Source: an uncultured Brachyspira sp. (GTDB lineage Bacteria; Spirochaetota; Brachyspiria; Brachyspirales; Brachyspiraceae). From it: a stretch of DNA of 16,498 bases. The notes beneath the pieces are model-generated. The model worked only from the letters and a program-made list of their open reading frames with translations, did no database searches and was not told where the DNA came from. The position numbers and the translations under genes are program-made. This document shows, one piece after another, positions 6,560 through 15,354 of this stretch. Each line of letters begins with the position of its first letter. Position 1 is the stretch's first letter. The stretch spans positions 1 to 16,498 of the forward strand of contig CAKVCJ010000013.1 of assembly GCA_934725655.1 (NCBI GenBank). Reading direction: 5' to 3'.

Positions 6560-6846
6560 AAGAGCAGATACATGAGATTAGCTTAATAGCTCCGCATTTT
6601 GTAAAAGGGTATTTGGCAAGCGTTATTGATTTATATTTTAAGATAAACAGTAATGTGATAGCTCAAGGATATTATTTATATAATAAATATAAATATATAT
6701 TGCTTGAAGCTGAAAGCATAATTTTAAGCGGACAGCCGTTTAATTATGATGATTATAATAAAAGAGTTCTTTTGAATTATGCTATAGGGTTTATGAAAAT
6801 TGAAATAAAGAAAAAGGAATTAGAATGCCGACAGCAAGCACAATAA
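6242..6846 (+). CDS. Tail assembly chaperone, -1 frameshift fusion (gpGT-like)
   Basis: Slipping back one base at T TTT TTC (6538-6544) joins 101 residues of G to 100 residues of the -1 frame, giving about 201 residues. The -1 frame is open from the site to its stop at 6844-6846 (CGT ATA TGG GAG ...). The T part is helical (WELEEQIHEISLIAPHFVKG ... LLNYAIGFMKIEIKKKELEC). Before the TTG at 6613 there is no properly spaced ribosome site, and the frame extends upstream of that codon to the slip site, so independent initiation is unlikely. The tape-measure ATG lies within its last codons. By analogy the T part contacts the tail tube while G binds the tape measure. Confidence 0.75.
6538..6544 (+). 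promoter_or_regulatory. -1 programmed frameshift heptamer T TTT TTC
   Basis: In the frame of the G gene the codons read AGT TTT TTC, so the last T of AGT completes X XXY YYZ with X=Y=T and Z=C, a canonical slippery heptamer that lets both tRNA-Phe re-pair after slipping back. It lies five codons before the zero-frame stop. I do not see a strong pseudoknot, stem-loop or upstream Shine-Dalgarno-like stimulator nearby. Confidence 0.75.
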
Positions 6847-9050
6847 ATCTTAATTTTGTATCTAACGGTTTAGATGCTTTACAATTACAAATAAACAATA
6901 CTGTGAAAGCTTTCAGCACTTTTTCTGCTCATACGCAGGATGCTATAGAGAATGTAAAAAAGGTTAGTACGCAGGCTATAGCCGCTTCAAAATCATTAAG
7001 CAGTAATTTAGTTGCTGGAGTAAAAAAAGCAAGCAGTGCATTCGGAAGTATCGGCAGTGCGGCAGGCAAAGCAATGAAAGGAATTACTGCCGCACTAGGA
7101 CCCGTGTCTTTAGCTATAACAGGATTAAATCAGGGAATACAATTAGTACAAAAGGCTATGAGTGCACTGCAGAATACTAAAAACTCCGCTATTGCTAAAG
7201 ATATGGAAAGAGCTAAGCAAGCAGGCGAAGGGGTTATGCAGGTAGTAGGAAAAATAATAGCTGCTTTAGGTGCTCCTGCTGTGAAAGTATTTGCTGATGC
7301 TATGGAAAAAGTAAAAAAGGCATTCAGCGATACAGCTGTTATAGAGAAGTTCGCTAAAGTTATAGGCGATGTGCAGGCGGCGGTAACTTTAGTTTGGGAA
7401 GGACTTCAGTATTTAATAAATGAGATAAAATCTGCTTTTGCCCCTGTGGTGTCTGCTGTAATAGATGTTTTAGGCTCATTAAATGAAAGGTTCGGAATAG
7501 TTAATAAAGTTATAGGTACTGTTGTAGGAGCTTTTCAATATTTAATGAATATAATGAAAAACTCCGCAAGCGTATTAACTGCATTATTTGATGGGGATCT
7601 TAAAGGGGCTTTAGCGAATTTAAAAAATACTGTAGTTGAAGCTGTTAATGGTTTTCCAGCTATATTTACTGAAGCAGAAAAAACAGGCGAAAATGTATTA
7701 AACCGATTTAACGGCTTATCATCAAAATATCAGGCAGATGCTATAAAAGTATTAAAAAGTTCGGTACAGACAAGCACAGAAGCAGGAAATGAAACCAAAG
7801 AAGAAGAAGCTAAAACTTTAGCAGAAAGGATACAAAATTTAGAACAATATAAAGAATTTCAGGCGAATATAATTAAAGCGACTGTAGATGATGAAAAAGT
7901 TAGAGCACAGAAATTAAAAGAATTAGATAAATCGGTATTAGAACAAAAAAAATCTATGATGCAGGATGCGGCAAAAACTATCATAGAAAATAACGGCGAG
8001 ATTGAAGATAAATCTATTGAGCGTATGGGAGCATTAGAGCAAGGTATAATAGAAGTACAAAAAGCATTAAATGAATTTGATGAAAAACCTCCTGAAATGA
8101 CTTGGTTAGATAAATTAAAAGATCAAATGGACGGCGTATTAGATAATATATTTAAAATGTCTAAAGGTATTGCGGACTCCATTATAGGCTTCAGCAATTT
8201 AGGCTTAAATGATTTGAAAGTTTATGATGCGGAAATAGAAAAGGCGCAGAAGAAACTTGATGAGTTTAATAAAGCACAGGAAGATAAAAAAGATGAGGAG
8301 GACAGTGATTATGAGGAGCGTATAGCGAGGTTGGATGAGGAATACGCATTAGCAAAAGAAATAGGCGATGAGATGACGGCATTAGCTATAGAGAATAAGA
8401 AAAAAGAATTGACCGCTCAAAAAAAAGAAGAACAGAAAAAACTTGAAGAAGAGAAAAAAGTTAAAGAAGAAGAAAAGCAGCTGCAATACGAATTAGCTAT
8501 GGCGGAATATAATAAGGCTGTTGCTTCTTGGCAGAATGAAGTAAAATTAGCAGAACAGGAGAAAAATAAAGCTATAGCAGACAGTGTAATAAGCACTGCA
8601 CAAGGTGCGGTTATGGGGTCTTTAGCTTTTGCAAGAAGTGCTGTTGAATTGGGTCCTATAGCGGGTCCTATAGCAGGCGCTGCTTTAGCAGCAGGTATTA
8701 TAGCATCTGTAGCAAGTGCGGTTTCAAGCGTACAAAGTGCTTCAAATGCTTTAGAAAATGTAAAAGCAAGCCCTCCTAGTCCTCCTGAGTTTGCTTATGG
8801 TACTGGCGGTTATGCGTTAAAAAATAATCAGTATGCTATAGTAGGCGAACAGGGACCTGAGATGGTGAGACAAAGGGCAGGCGGAGATTTGGAAGTAATA
8901 AGCACTGAAAGAACTAAATCGCTTGGCGAGAGAGCAGGAATGTATATAGAAAATGTGATATTTAATGTTTCTCAAGTATTAAGTGAAAATGAAATATTTG
9001 AAGCTATGAATAATTATAAAGCAAGAAACAGTTTTATGTATACAAGGTAA
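6825..9050 (+). CDS. Tape measure protein
   Basis: This 741-residue product sets tail length and probably helps DNA ejection. It is almost wholly helical: Ala/Ser/Lys-rich helices at about 20-170, hydrophobic stretches at about 85-105 and 586-637 (PIAGPIAGAALAAGIIASVAS), and a charged coiled coil at about 470-575. Near the C-terminus is AIVGEQGPEMV (about 670-680), a motif I recognise from many siphophage tape measures. At about 0.15 nm per residue a tail of roughly 110 nm would be expected. The ATG has AAAGGAATTAG upstream and overlaps the end of the GT frame by 22 bases, typical of chaperone/tape-measure pairs. Confidence 0.85.
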   Translation: MPTASTINLNFVSNGLDALQLQINNTVKAFSTFSAHTQDAIENVKKVSTQAIAASKSLSSNLVAGVKKASSAFGSIGSAAGKAMKGITAALGPVSLAITGLNQGIQLVQKAMSALQNTKNSAIAKDMERAKQAGEGVMQVVGKIIAALGAPAVKVFADAMEKVKKAFSDTAVIEKFAKVIGDVQAAVTLVWEGLQYLINEIKSAFAPVVSAVIDVLGSLNERFGIVNKVIGTVVGAFQYLMNIMKNSASVLTALFDGDLKGALANLKNTVVEAVNGFPAIFTEAEKTGENVLNRFNGLSSKYQADAIKVLKSSVQTSTEAGNETKEEEAKTLAERIQNLEQYKEFQANIIKATVDDEKVRAQKLKELDKSVLEQKKSMMQDAAKTIIENNGEIEDKSIERMGALEQGIIEVQKALNEFDEKPPEMTWLDKLKDQMDGVLDNIFKMSKGIADSIIGFSNLGLNDLKVYDAEIEKAQKKLDEFNKAQEDKKDEEDSDYEERIARLDEEYALAKEIGDEMTALAIENKKKELTAQKKEEQKKLEEEKKVKEEEKQLQYELAMAEYNKAVASWQNEVKLAEQEKNKAIADSVISTAQGAVMGSLAFARSAVELGPIAGPIAGAALAAGIIASVASAVSSVQSASNALENVKASPPSPPEFAYGTGGYALKNNQYAIVGEQGPEMVRQRAGGDLEVISTERTKSLGERAGMYIENVIFNVSQVLSENEIFEAMNNYKARNSFMYTR

Positions 9051-9055
9051 TAAAA

Positions 9056-9856
9056 ATGGGTTATAACTTAAAATTAGTAATAAGAAACAAATACGAACAG
9101 ACTATACTTGATTTAGTTCAATTATCCAGCCAAATAGAGATGGGGAGTATAAAAAATGATATAAAAATAGTAGAAGGCAATAAATTAAGAGGCGGAGTAC
9201 AAGGCGTAGGTATGATAGATATAGGCAGAAAAATGTCGTTTGGAATACCTATTTATGAATACAGAAACGCAAGCAGAGAATGGGTAAGATTAGATGAGCA
9301 GTATTCAAAATATACTTCAATGATAATGAGTACCAACAGCAAGCAGTATTTTTTGAGGCTGGAATATGACGGCGAAATATATGAAGCGGAGCATGCATTA
9401 ATAGAAGTAGGAGGCTACACTGTAAAGTATATAAATGATTTGGGGGTTATTACTATCTCTTTAACCGCTATAGATAAAGTATTTTTAAGACAATTAACTG
9501 ATATTTATGATGTTGCTTTAAATGAAAATGCAGACGGTAAGCAGGATATAATGTATTATTCAAAAAGTTTAGTACCTACGGCTTTAAAATTTGCTATAGA
9601 TTTTAATGTATTAACTGAACAGCTTACCTTTATAGTTGCCAACCGCCTTAATTTCGGTGTTTATTTTAATAGCCGTGTAAGTAAAGGTCATAAGTTAGTA
9701 TATTTTGACGGCGATGTATTAACTATAAACGGAGTTGTTTACGACCATGAAGGCATATCGCCTGAATTAAATCCGGGTCTTAATGTTATATATTTAGAAT
9801 ATTCTGAGCCTATTGAAAGGTTAAGATTTGAATATAAGAGAGGTATTTTAATTTGA
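9056..9856 (+). CDS. Distal tail protein (Dit-like)
   Basis: A 266-residue beta-rich protein directly downstream of the tape measure, the usual place of Dit, which forms the ring closing the tail tube and anchors the hub. The C-terminal part ends LNPGLNVIYLEYSEPI, close to the Dit galectin-like domain pattern (Pro-Gly-x-Asn followed by a strand). The N-terminal part (YNLKLVIRNKYEQTILDL and following) fits the belt-forming domain. It begins five bases after the tape-measure stop with a weak AAGGT site, and its TGA overlaps the TTG start of the next gene. Confidence 0.65.
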   Translation: MGYNLKLVIRNKYEQTILDLVQLSSQIEMGSIKNDIKIVEGNKLRGGVQGVGMIDIGRKMSFGIPIYEYRNASREWVRLDEQYSKYTSMIMSTNSKQYFLRLEYDGEIYEAEHALIEVGGYTVKYINDLGVITISLTAIDKVFLRQLTDIYDVALNENADGKQDIMYYSKSLVPTALKFAIDFNVLTEQLTFIVANRLNFGVYFNSRVSKGHKLVYFDGDVLTINGVVYDHEGISPELNPGLNVIYLEYSEPIERLRFEYKRGILI

Positions 9857-11424
9857 TAGGTTTTGCTAATAGATTTCCTTATGCTTTTTTAAGAGGCAAA
9901 TTATATTTTCTCCCTCCTCCGCCTTATGAGAGTTTTGAAGAGAGGGGTACATATATAAAAATAAACGGCAATATATATGCTGAAAACGGAATAAAAACCT
10001 ATTCAAGCTATAAGTTTCAAGTAAATAAAAGAGGGGGCGAAAATGCTGAGATAGTTTTTCAGTATCCTGTAGATTATATTAATTTGGGCGATAAGGTTGA
10101 ATATTATTTGTATGGGAAATTAAAATATGCAGGCTATGTAGAGTTTATTGACGGAGCTAGTAAAAGATTAAGCATTATACCTCTTTGGGGTCGTTTGAAT
10201 TATCAATATATAGCAGGCGGTCAGATTGTAGAAGAGTTTGAGAAAGGGGCTTTGGATATAATTAAGGATATGAAGAGCTTTATAGTACAATGCGGTATTA
10301 CTTGGAAAGATGAAGAGATTGACGCTGATAATAATGTAAAAATAAGTATGGAATACGGAGCTAAAAATGTTGCTGAAATATTGGATGCGGTTGAAAGTGA
10401 ATTAAGCAGTAATTATTGCTGGGGGGTGGATTTTAATAATGTATTTTTCTTTAAGCAGATAAATGATGAGCCGAAACGCACTATTAATTGGTTTAATAAT
10501 GATTTTTCTGAAAGCGAATATGAGAAGGATACAAGCGATATAATAACAAGATATATTTGTACTGTAAAGACTAAAGTAAATGATGAAGAATATACAAGGG
10601 TTTTGCCTGTAGAAGTAGGAAATACAAACAAATATCCGCATATAGAATTGGAGAGAACAGTCGGTATAAAATACGATATATTTTCAGTAGATACGGTATA
10701 TTATCCAAATCAGTATGATGTAATTTATGACAGAGCATATAGTATGCTTAAATATCAAAAAGTACCTGAAAAGGTGAAATTAAAGAATGTTAATAGAAAT
10801 TATGAATTAAACTTTAACGAGGCTTTAAAAATAATAATGAAGCCTGATAATAATTTCTATAGTACAACAGAACTGCAGAATAAACAAGCTAATCAAGGAG
10901 ATTACAGTAATAATGCACAAAGCGATATTATAGCTGTAGATGTAGGGATTGATTACCCTTTAGGAGCGGACAAGTTTAATGAGAAATTAATAAGTTTTTT
11001 TGAAAGCAGAGAATATAAAGTATTGGCATTAAAAGGATACAGCATAGAAAAGATAGCTTTATACTTCAAAACTGTAAAGCCTGAAGAAGAGCCTACAGGC
11101 GTATTTTTTATTACAGACGGAGAGAAGTCTCAAAGAAAACAATGCGTTGATGGTTTCAGACTTTTTGATGTGAGCGGTTATGATAAAATTAATTTGAAAG
11201 TATTAGCGGAAAAAGACGGCATTTTATTTGTTAAAGCTATGGTGTTTTATAATGCAGGAGTACATGAGTTTGTAATGAATACTAGAGTTATTAAATATGA
11301 ATATAAAAACAATAATTTAACAATAGATGCGGATTTAGCTAAAATGGATACTAAATTTACTAATTATCTGTTTAAGTTAGACCAGAACACAAAAAGAGTA
11401 CAGCAGGGTGTTTTAAGAAATTAA
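9853..11424 (+). CDS. Tail hub / tail-associated protein (Tal or gp27-like)
   Basis: The 523-residue product follows Dit, as hub proteins do. Its N-terminal ~250 residues are beta-rich with FQVNKRGGENAEIVFQYP and GDKVEYYLYGKLKYAGYVEFI, the pattern of hub domains that describe a shared barrel. A helix-rich middle contains DRAYSMLKYQKVPEKV, and the C-terminal region ends with a short LDQNTKRVQQGV motif. It starts at TTG (9853-9855), overlapping the Dit stop, with AGAGAGG nine bases upstream; no earlier or nearby ATG fits. I see no peptidase or lysozyme motif, so it is probably a structural hub rather than a tail-tip enzyme. Confidence 0.6.
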   Translation: MIGFANRFPYAFLRGKLYFLPPPPYESFEERGTYIKINGNIYAENGIKTYSSYKFQVNKRGGENAEIVFQYPVDYINLGDKVEYYLYGKLKYAGYVEFIDGASKRLSIIPLWGRLNYQYIAGGQIVEEFEKGALDIIKDMKSFIVQCGITWKDEEIDADNNVKISMEYGAKNVAEILDAVESELSSNYCWGVDFNNVFFFKQINDEPKRTINWFNNDFSESEYEKDTSDIITRYICTVKTKVNDEEYTRVLPVEVGNTNKYPHIELERTVGIKYDIFSVDTVYYPNQYDVIYDRAYSMLKYQKVPEKVKLKNVNRNYELNFNEALKIIMKPDNNFYSTTELQNKQANQGDYSNNAQSDIIAVDVGIDYPLGADKFNEKLISFFESREYKVLALKGYSIEKIALYFKTVKPEEEPTGVFFITDGEKSQRKQCVDGFRLFDVSGYDKINLKVLAEKDGILFVKAMVFYNAGVHEFVMNTRVIKYEYKNNNLTIDADLAKMDTKFTNYLFKLDQNTKRVQQGVLRN

Positions 11425-11440
11425 AAACAAGGAGATAAAA

Positions 11441-12262
11441 ATGGCAGATTATAATTTAAATGATTTAGAGAATAATCATTCAAGACCTAATGAAAATACT
11501 AATGGAAATATTAAAGTAAGCACTATGGGAGATACTAATAACGGTACTTCTGAATGTACTATATTAGATTATTTCAGTATGGCTAATACTTATGACCCTT
11601 TTATCGATGCTAATTCTTTACAGTATGTTGAGAACTTGGATTTTATCATACCTAAAAAAAGCAGTTTGGAGAGTAAGGAATATTTGGATGTAACGACAGG
11701 GCTTTTATGTACTTCTATAAGTTTTCTTAATTACTGTAATTTTCAAATTATAGACAGGGCGACAGGAAAGAAAATAACAGATTTAGTAAATGTTGCGGGC
11801 GAGATAGGGAATAAGGTATTAGTTCCTAAAGCCAATCAAATATTTTGGTTTAACCGAGACGGAATTAAAGGCACTTATTATATAAATACAGAGCATAAGG
11901 GGCAGATATTAAGAATAGTAAGCGGACAGTTTTCTACAACGGCTGTAACATCATCAGTATTAAAAGAGCTGGTTTATAGAACTATCGGCGTGCCTGCTTA
12001 TATAAAAAGGATACAGCAGAGATTAGATGAGCAGGACGCAAGAATAACGCAGAAGTTTATAGAAATAGATAATCTTATGAATAATAGATTTGCAGAGCAG
12101 AACGCAAGAATAGAGCAGTATAGAAATGAATTAGTAATGACTATTAATGCGTTAAAAGATGCTTTAAGAGGTATGACAGTATATTCGAGAGATTTTGCGG
12201 CAGTACCTGAACGGGTTACACAAAGATGCACTGTTAATTTATATGTACCGCCTAATACATAA
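11441..12262 (+). CDS. Tail-tip protein with coiled coil, function unknown
   Basis: The 273-residue product has a polar Asn-rich N-terminus (about 1-36), a globular beta region (about 60-165, including NQIFWFNRDGIKGTYYI), and a clear coiled coil at about 184-243 (YIKRIQQRLDEQDARITQKF ...), ending in a short strand (CTVNLYVP). Trimeric coiled coils in such positions usually link the hub to fibres. The start has ACAAGGAGATAAAA directly upstream, one of the strongest sites in the window, so many copies may be made. I know no family for it. Confidence 0.55.
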   Translation: MADYNLNDLENNHSRPNENTNGNIKVSTMGDTNNGTSECTILDYFSMANTYDPFIDANSLQYVENLDFIIPKKSSLESKEYLDVTTGLLCTSISFLNYCNFQIIDRATGKKITDLVNVAGEIGNKVLVPKANQIFWFNRDGIKGTYYINTEHKGQILRIVSGQFSTTAVTSSVLKELVYRTIGVPAYIKRIQQRLDEQDARITQKFIEIDNLMNNRFAEQNARIEQYRNELVMTINALKDALRGMTVYSRDFAAVPERVTQRCTVNLYVPPNT

Positions 12263-12294
12263 GAACTGTAAATAAAAATTAAAGGATTATTAAA

Positions 12295-14703
12295 ATGAGT
12301 GATTTTTTGACAGAAAAGAAATTAAATGAAAATAATTTGCAAGCCCCCTTTCAATATAAGGTAAGCAGTAATGAATTTGAATTGAAGAGAGTACAAATAG
12401 AAATAGAATTAAAGCCTGAAAATAATCAGGTAAAAGTATTTGAAGGCGAGAGCTTATTCTGTGCTGATTTGGGATACAGTATAGACGGTGATTATTATAG
12501 TATGAATTTTTATGTCGGAGGCGTTAAGGTTTTCCCTTCTGTAGTAAAAAGCATAAAAGAGTTAAAAGATGCAGAATTGGATACAGACAAAATATATTTA
12601 GTTGAAGATATTAATTTTAAATCTATAGTTTATTTATATATACAAAATCTGAATAAAGTTTTAAGGGCTGATATAACTACATATAACACAGTGCTTTCAA
12701 GCTGGATGTTTGATGAGACAGCTAAAAAATTAAACCTGCTTGATACGAACTTCCCTATAAAAAACTTCTATCCTTTTTATGATTATAAAGTAAATGATAT
12801 AATAAAAAAAGACGGATATTTATATAAAGCTGTAAAAGATTTCAGAAGTACAAAAAATGAAATATCTAACTGTATATTAATAACTCCTTTCAAGCAGTTA
12901 GAAGACAGCGGAGCATTAAAGATGTATGATTTGGTGCAGTCTGATAATCAATTTTTTATAGTAAATGATAATGATAACTCTTTAAAGCCTCTGACAGATG
13001 TAATATCTTGGGGAAGCGGTATTAAAAATATATACAAAAACCAAATAATAATAAAAGATAATAAAAGATATTTGGTGCTTGAAAATGTTTATAGTCCTAA
13101 TTTTGATGATTTAATTCAATATAATAAAATTATAGATTTATATAATGCTGAAAATATTTATATAGCGACAGGCGAAAGTGTTTCAAGTGAATTAAAAAGA
13201 ATTGAGACAAAAATAGATAATGAAACAGATACTCGTATAGAAGAAGATAAAAAGATAGATGAGAAAATAAAAGCTGAAACTAATAACCGCATAGAAGAGG
13301 ATAATAAACTGACAGAAGAAGATAAAAGGCTGAATAAAAAAATAGAAGAGGCAAGGCAGTCAAGTATTTATATAGAGGGCGATAATATTAAGATAAACAG
13401 CAGTTTTTTAATTCTTAAGCCTGCTCCTATAGAAATTGACAAAAAAAGCCCTATAATGCTTGCGGATACTGAAAACAGTATTGAAATAAATATATTAGGC
13501 GACAGCGATATTGAAATTACCGATTTTATAGCCAGCAATATGGAATATGATTTGCAGGGCAAAAAAATAACTATAAGAAAAACAGATACTGCAGGAGAAT
13601 ATATACAGGCTTCTTTTAAGATAAAAGCATCAAAACAATCTGATAATCAATATTATTATGAAGACAGTATTTTACAAGTATTTATTAATAACCCTGTTTA
13701 TAATACAGAATTAGAGTTAGCAAAGAATATTATAGAAGTAAAACCTAAAAGCGAGGCTTCTATTAATATTACATCTAATGCGGATAATATAGAATGCAAA
13801 ACAGATAATGAAAATATAAAAGCAAGTATTGAAAATACAGGAATAGGCAAAGCATTAAAGATAATAAATAACAGCACAGAAGAAGAGAGAGCTGTTATAG
13901 AAATTACGGCAGGCAAAGAGGCATCAGAAAATAAAGTTTATATAGATACTGTAAAAAAAGTATTTATTAATGGTGCTGAAAAAATAACAGTTTCTGATAT
14001 TAATACGGACGGCGGATTAAATAAAGAATATATTGAAAATAATACTTATTTAATAAATGATTTGATTATTAGAAATAATAAACTATACAAGGTAAATGAA
14101 AACTTCACGGCTTCAAATTGGGATGCGGATATAGGTAAATTAACTGCAATAGGCTTGGATTTAGGAACAGCTGATGCAGTGAATGTAACTCAAACTAATG
14201 AGGCTTTAGGTGCTAATGTACAGACGGCTTTAGATATATTGTTTAATAGATATAACATACCATTATATTTTATAGTATACCCAGAAGATGACGGTACTTT
14301 TGATGATAAGAAAAGACCTGCAAATTATTATAAAACTATATATGGGGTTACTACAGTATGGAAAAAAAGATTTGCTACAACAGGGGCATTTTTTAGAGTT
14401 GAGGGCGGTTTTGCTGATGAAGCAAGAAATGGTCTTATACAAAATTATGCTATAAAAAAATTAACGGGGGAATGCTCATTACAATATTTGAATATTTATT
14501 CTTTTTATAGCAAAGGAGTATATAGCTGGTGTATTGGAGAACAGCACGAATACTCAATAAATAATGGGCAGAAAGGCACCACTTATTTTTCATTTGATTC
14601 TGACAGAGTTTGTAATGGTTCAGACAATGAAGTTAGAGTTAAAAATATAAAAATAGAAATTTATGAATTAGAAAGTATAAATGGAGTAAATATATGGAAC
14701 TAA
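12295..14703 (+). CDS. Tail fibre / receptor-binding protein
   Basis: The 802-residue product is modular. Residues 1-160 probably attach to the tail. Three similar short modules follow the pattern x-N-x-I-x-x-x-x-x-x-Y-K/L at about 162-185, 245-265 and 584-604; they recall carbohydrate-binding repeats in phage fibres. A charged coiled coil spans about 293-355 (RIEEDKKIDEKIKAE). Two Ig-like regions follow at about 371-460 and 470-552. The tip (about 656-802) has FATTGAFFRVEGGFADEA and ends VRVKNIKIEIYEL, matching tail-fibre/collar tips whose last strand reads evRPxNixv. This would bind the cell surface. Start: AAAGGATT at 12281-12288. The stop overlaps the next start by ten bases. Confidence 0.75.
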   Translation: MSDFLTEKKLNENNLQAPFQYKVSSNEFELKRVQIEIELKPENNQVKVFEGESLFCADLGYSIDGDYYSMNFYVGGVKVFPSVVKSIKELKDAELDTDKIYLVEDINFKSIVYLYIQNLNKVLRADITTYNTVLSSWMFDETAKKLNLLDTNFPIKNFYPFYDYKVNDIIKKDGYLYKAVKDFRSTKNEISNCILITPFKQLEDSGALKMYDLVQSDNQFFIVNDNDNSLKPLTDVISWGSGIKNIYKNQIIIKDNKRYLVLENVYSPNFDDLIQYNKIIDLYNAENIYIATGESVSSELKRIETKIDNETDTRIEEDKKIDEKIKAETNNRIEEDNKLTEEDKRLNKKIEEARQSSIYIEGDNIKINSSFLILKPAPIEIDKKSPIMLADTENSIEINILGDSDIEITDFIASNMEYDLQGKKITIRKTDTAGEYIQASFKIKASKQSDNQYYYEDSILQVFINNPVYNTELELAKNIIEVKPKSEASINITSNADNIECKTDNENIKASIENTGIGKALKIINNSTEEERAVIEITAGKEASENKVYIDTVKKVFINGAEKITVSDINTDGGLNKEYIENNTYLINDLIIRNNKLYKVNENFTASNWDADIGKLTAIGLDLGTADAVNVTQTNEALGANVQTALDILFNRYNIPLYFIVYPEDDGTFDDKKRPANYYKTIYGVTTVWKKRFATTGAFFRVEGGFADEARNGLIQNYAIKKLTGECSLQYLNIYSFYSKGVYSWCIGEQHEYSINNGQKGTTYFSFDSDRVCNGSDNEVRVKNIKIEIYELESINGVNIWN

Positions 14704-15299
14704 TAATTTATAATAAAGCAACTAATAAAATAATAAAAGTATTAAATGTTAATAATAAAAATGATGTTATATTAAAAGATAATGAAGCTATATTAGATAA
14801 TAAAAATATAAAAGATTTTAGCCAAAAAGATATAAGGTCTTATAATAAAGACGGTTCAGTTAAAAGTTTAGAAGAGCAAGTAAAAGAAAAGATTATAGCT
14901 CTTAAAGATAATGAAATAATAGATAACGGGGTAATTAGAGAATTAAATAAAAATTATGAAGAAGATTATATTGTTATGATTGAGAGGGGGCTTGAAGAAT
15001 TAGATAAAAATAAAAAGATAATAGAAAAAGAAAATGGTAAAAAATATATTACAGAGAAGTCTATTGAAGAGAAATATAATGACGGTTTAATGAGCAAAGA
15101 AGAATATAATGCTTATATACTCATACAAAGGCAAGGACAATATGTTAGCAATATAGATGGAGTGAGAGCCGAGCTTTTAGATGATGTGCTTAATAGTTTA
15201 GCTTCTCAAGGGTTATTGAATGAAACTCAAATTGGAGCACTTAAAAGCATACAAACAACAAGAGCAAATATAAAAGAACAATACAAAAAACAATCTTAA
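14694..15299 (+). CDS. Possible tail fibre assembly chaperone
   Basis: The 201-residue product starts within the last ten bases of the fibre gene, a typical fibre/chaperone pairing. It opens with two strands (MELIIYNKATNKIIKVLNV) and then becomes helical and highly charged, with a Lys/Glu coil at about 58-135 and a helical end (ELLDDVLNSLASQGLLNETQIGAL at about 160-185). Fibre assembly proteins often open with a similar short beta part followed by helices, but I see no diagnostic motif. Its stop is followed by the 85-base non-coding gap that ends the tail module. It may equally be a minor virion protein. Confidence 0.4.
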   Translation: MELIIYNKATNKIIKVLNVNNKNDVILKDNEAILDNKNIKDFSQKDIRSYNKDGSVKSLEEQVKEKIIALKDNEIIDNGVIRELNKNYEEDYIVMIERGLEELDKNKKIIEKENGKKYITEKSIEEKYNDGLMSKEEYNAYILIQRQGQYVSNIDGVRAELLDDVLNSLASQGLLNETQIGALKSIQTTRANIKEQYKKQS

Positions 15300-15312
15300 T
15301 ATTTTTTTTGTT

Positions 15313-15331
15313 TTTTTATAAAATCTTATAA
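15313..15331. promoter_or_regulatory. Operator-like dyad, copy 2 of a 19-base element
   Basis: Identical to 235-253, with core TTATAA-AATC-TTATAA at 15316-15331. Position relative to the downstream -10-like TATAAT (15353) and to the first gene of the module is the same as, or close to, copy 1. Likely a binding site for the same dimeric regulator. Confidence 0.5.
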
Positions 15332-15354
15332 TACATATTAATTTTTGTATTATA
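15327..15354. promoter_or_regulatory. Nine-base inverted repeat before the lysis genes
   Basis: TATAATACA (15327-15335) and TGTATTATA (15346-15354) are perfect inverted copies with a 10-base centre. The left arm overlaps the 19-base dyad and the right arm overlaps the -10-like TATAAT. It could be a second operator, letting a repressor and an activator compete, or an RNA hairpin. No T-run follows, so it is not a good terminator. Confidence 0.4.

Noticed and set aside
6560..6600. Stimulatory stem-loop after the slippery site
   Set aside because: Only three- to four-pair arms (AGC/GCT, GAG/CTC) can be formed here; I see no convincing hairpin or pseudoknot.
6613..6846. Independent gene starting at TTG 6613
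   Set aside because: The frame extends upstream without stops to the slippery heptamer, and the nearest purine-rich site is only three bases from the TTG. The frameshift fusion explains it better.
8296..8325. GAGGAGGACAG followed by ATG inside the tape measure
   Set aside because: The ATG is out of frame and closes after four codons; it arises from Glu/Asp codons of the coil.
10894..10930. Internal AAGGAGAT followed by ATG inside the hub gene
   Set aside because: The ATG is out of frame, more than ten bases from the site, and reaches a stop after six codons.
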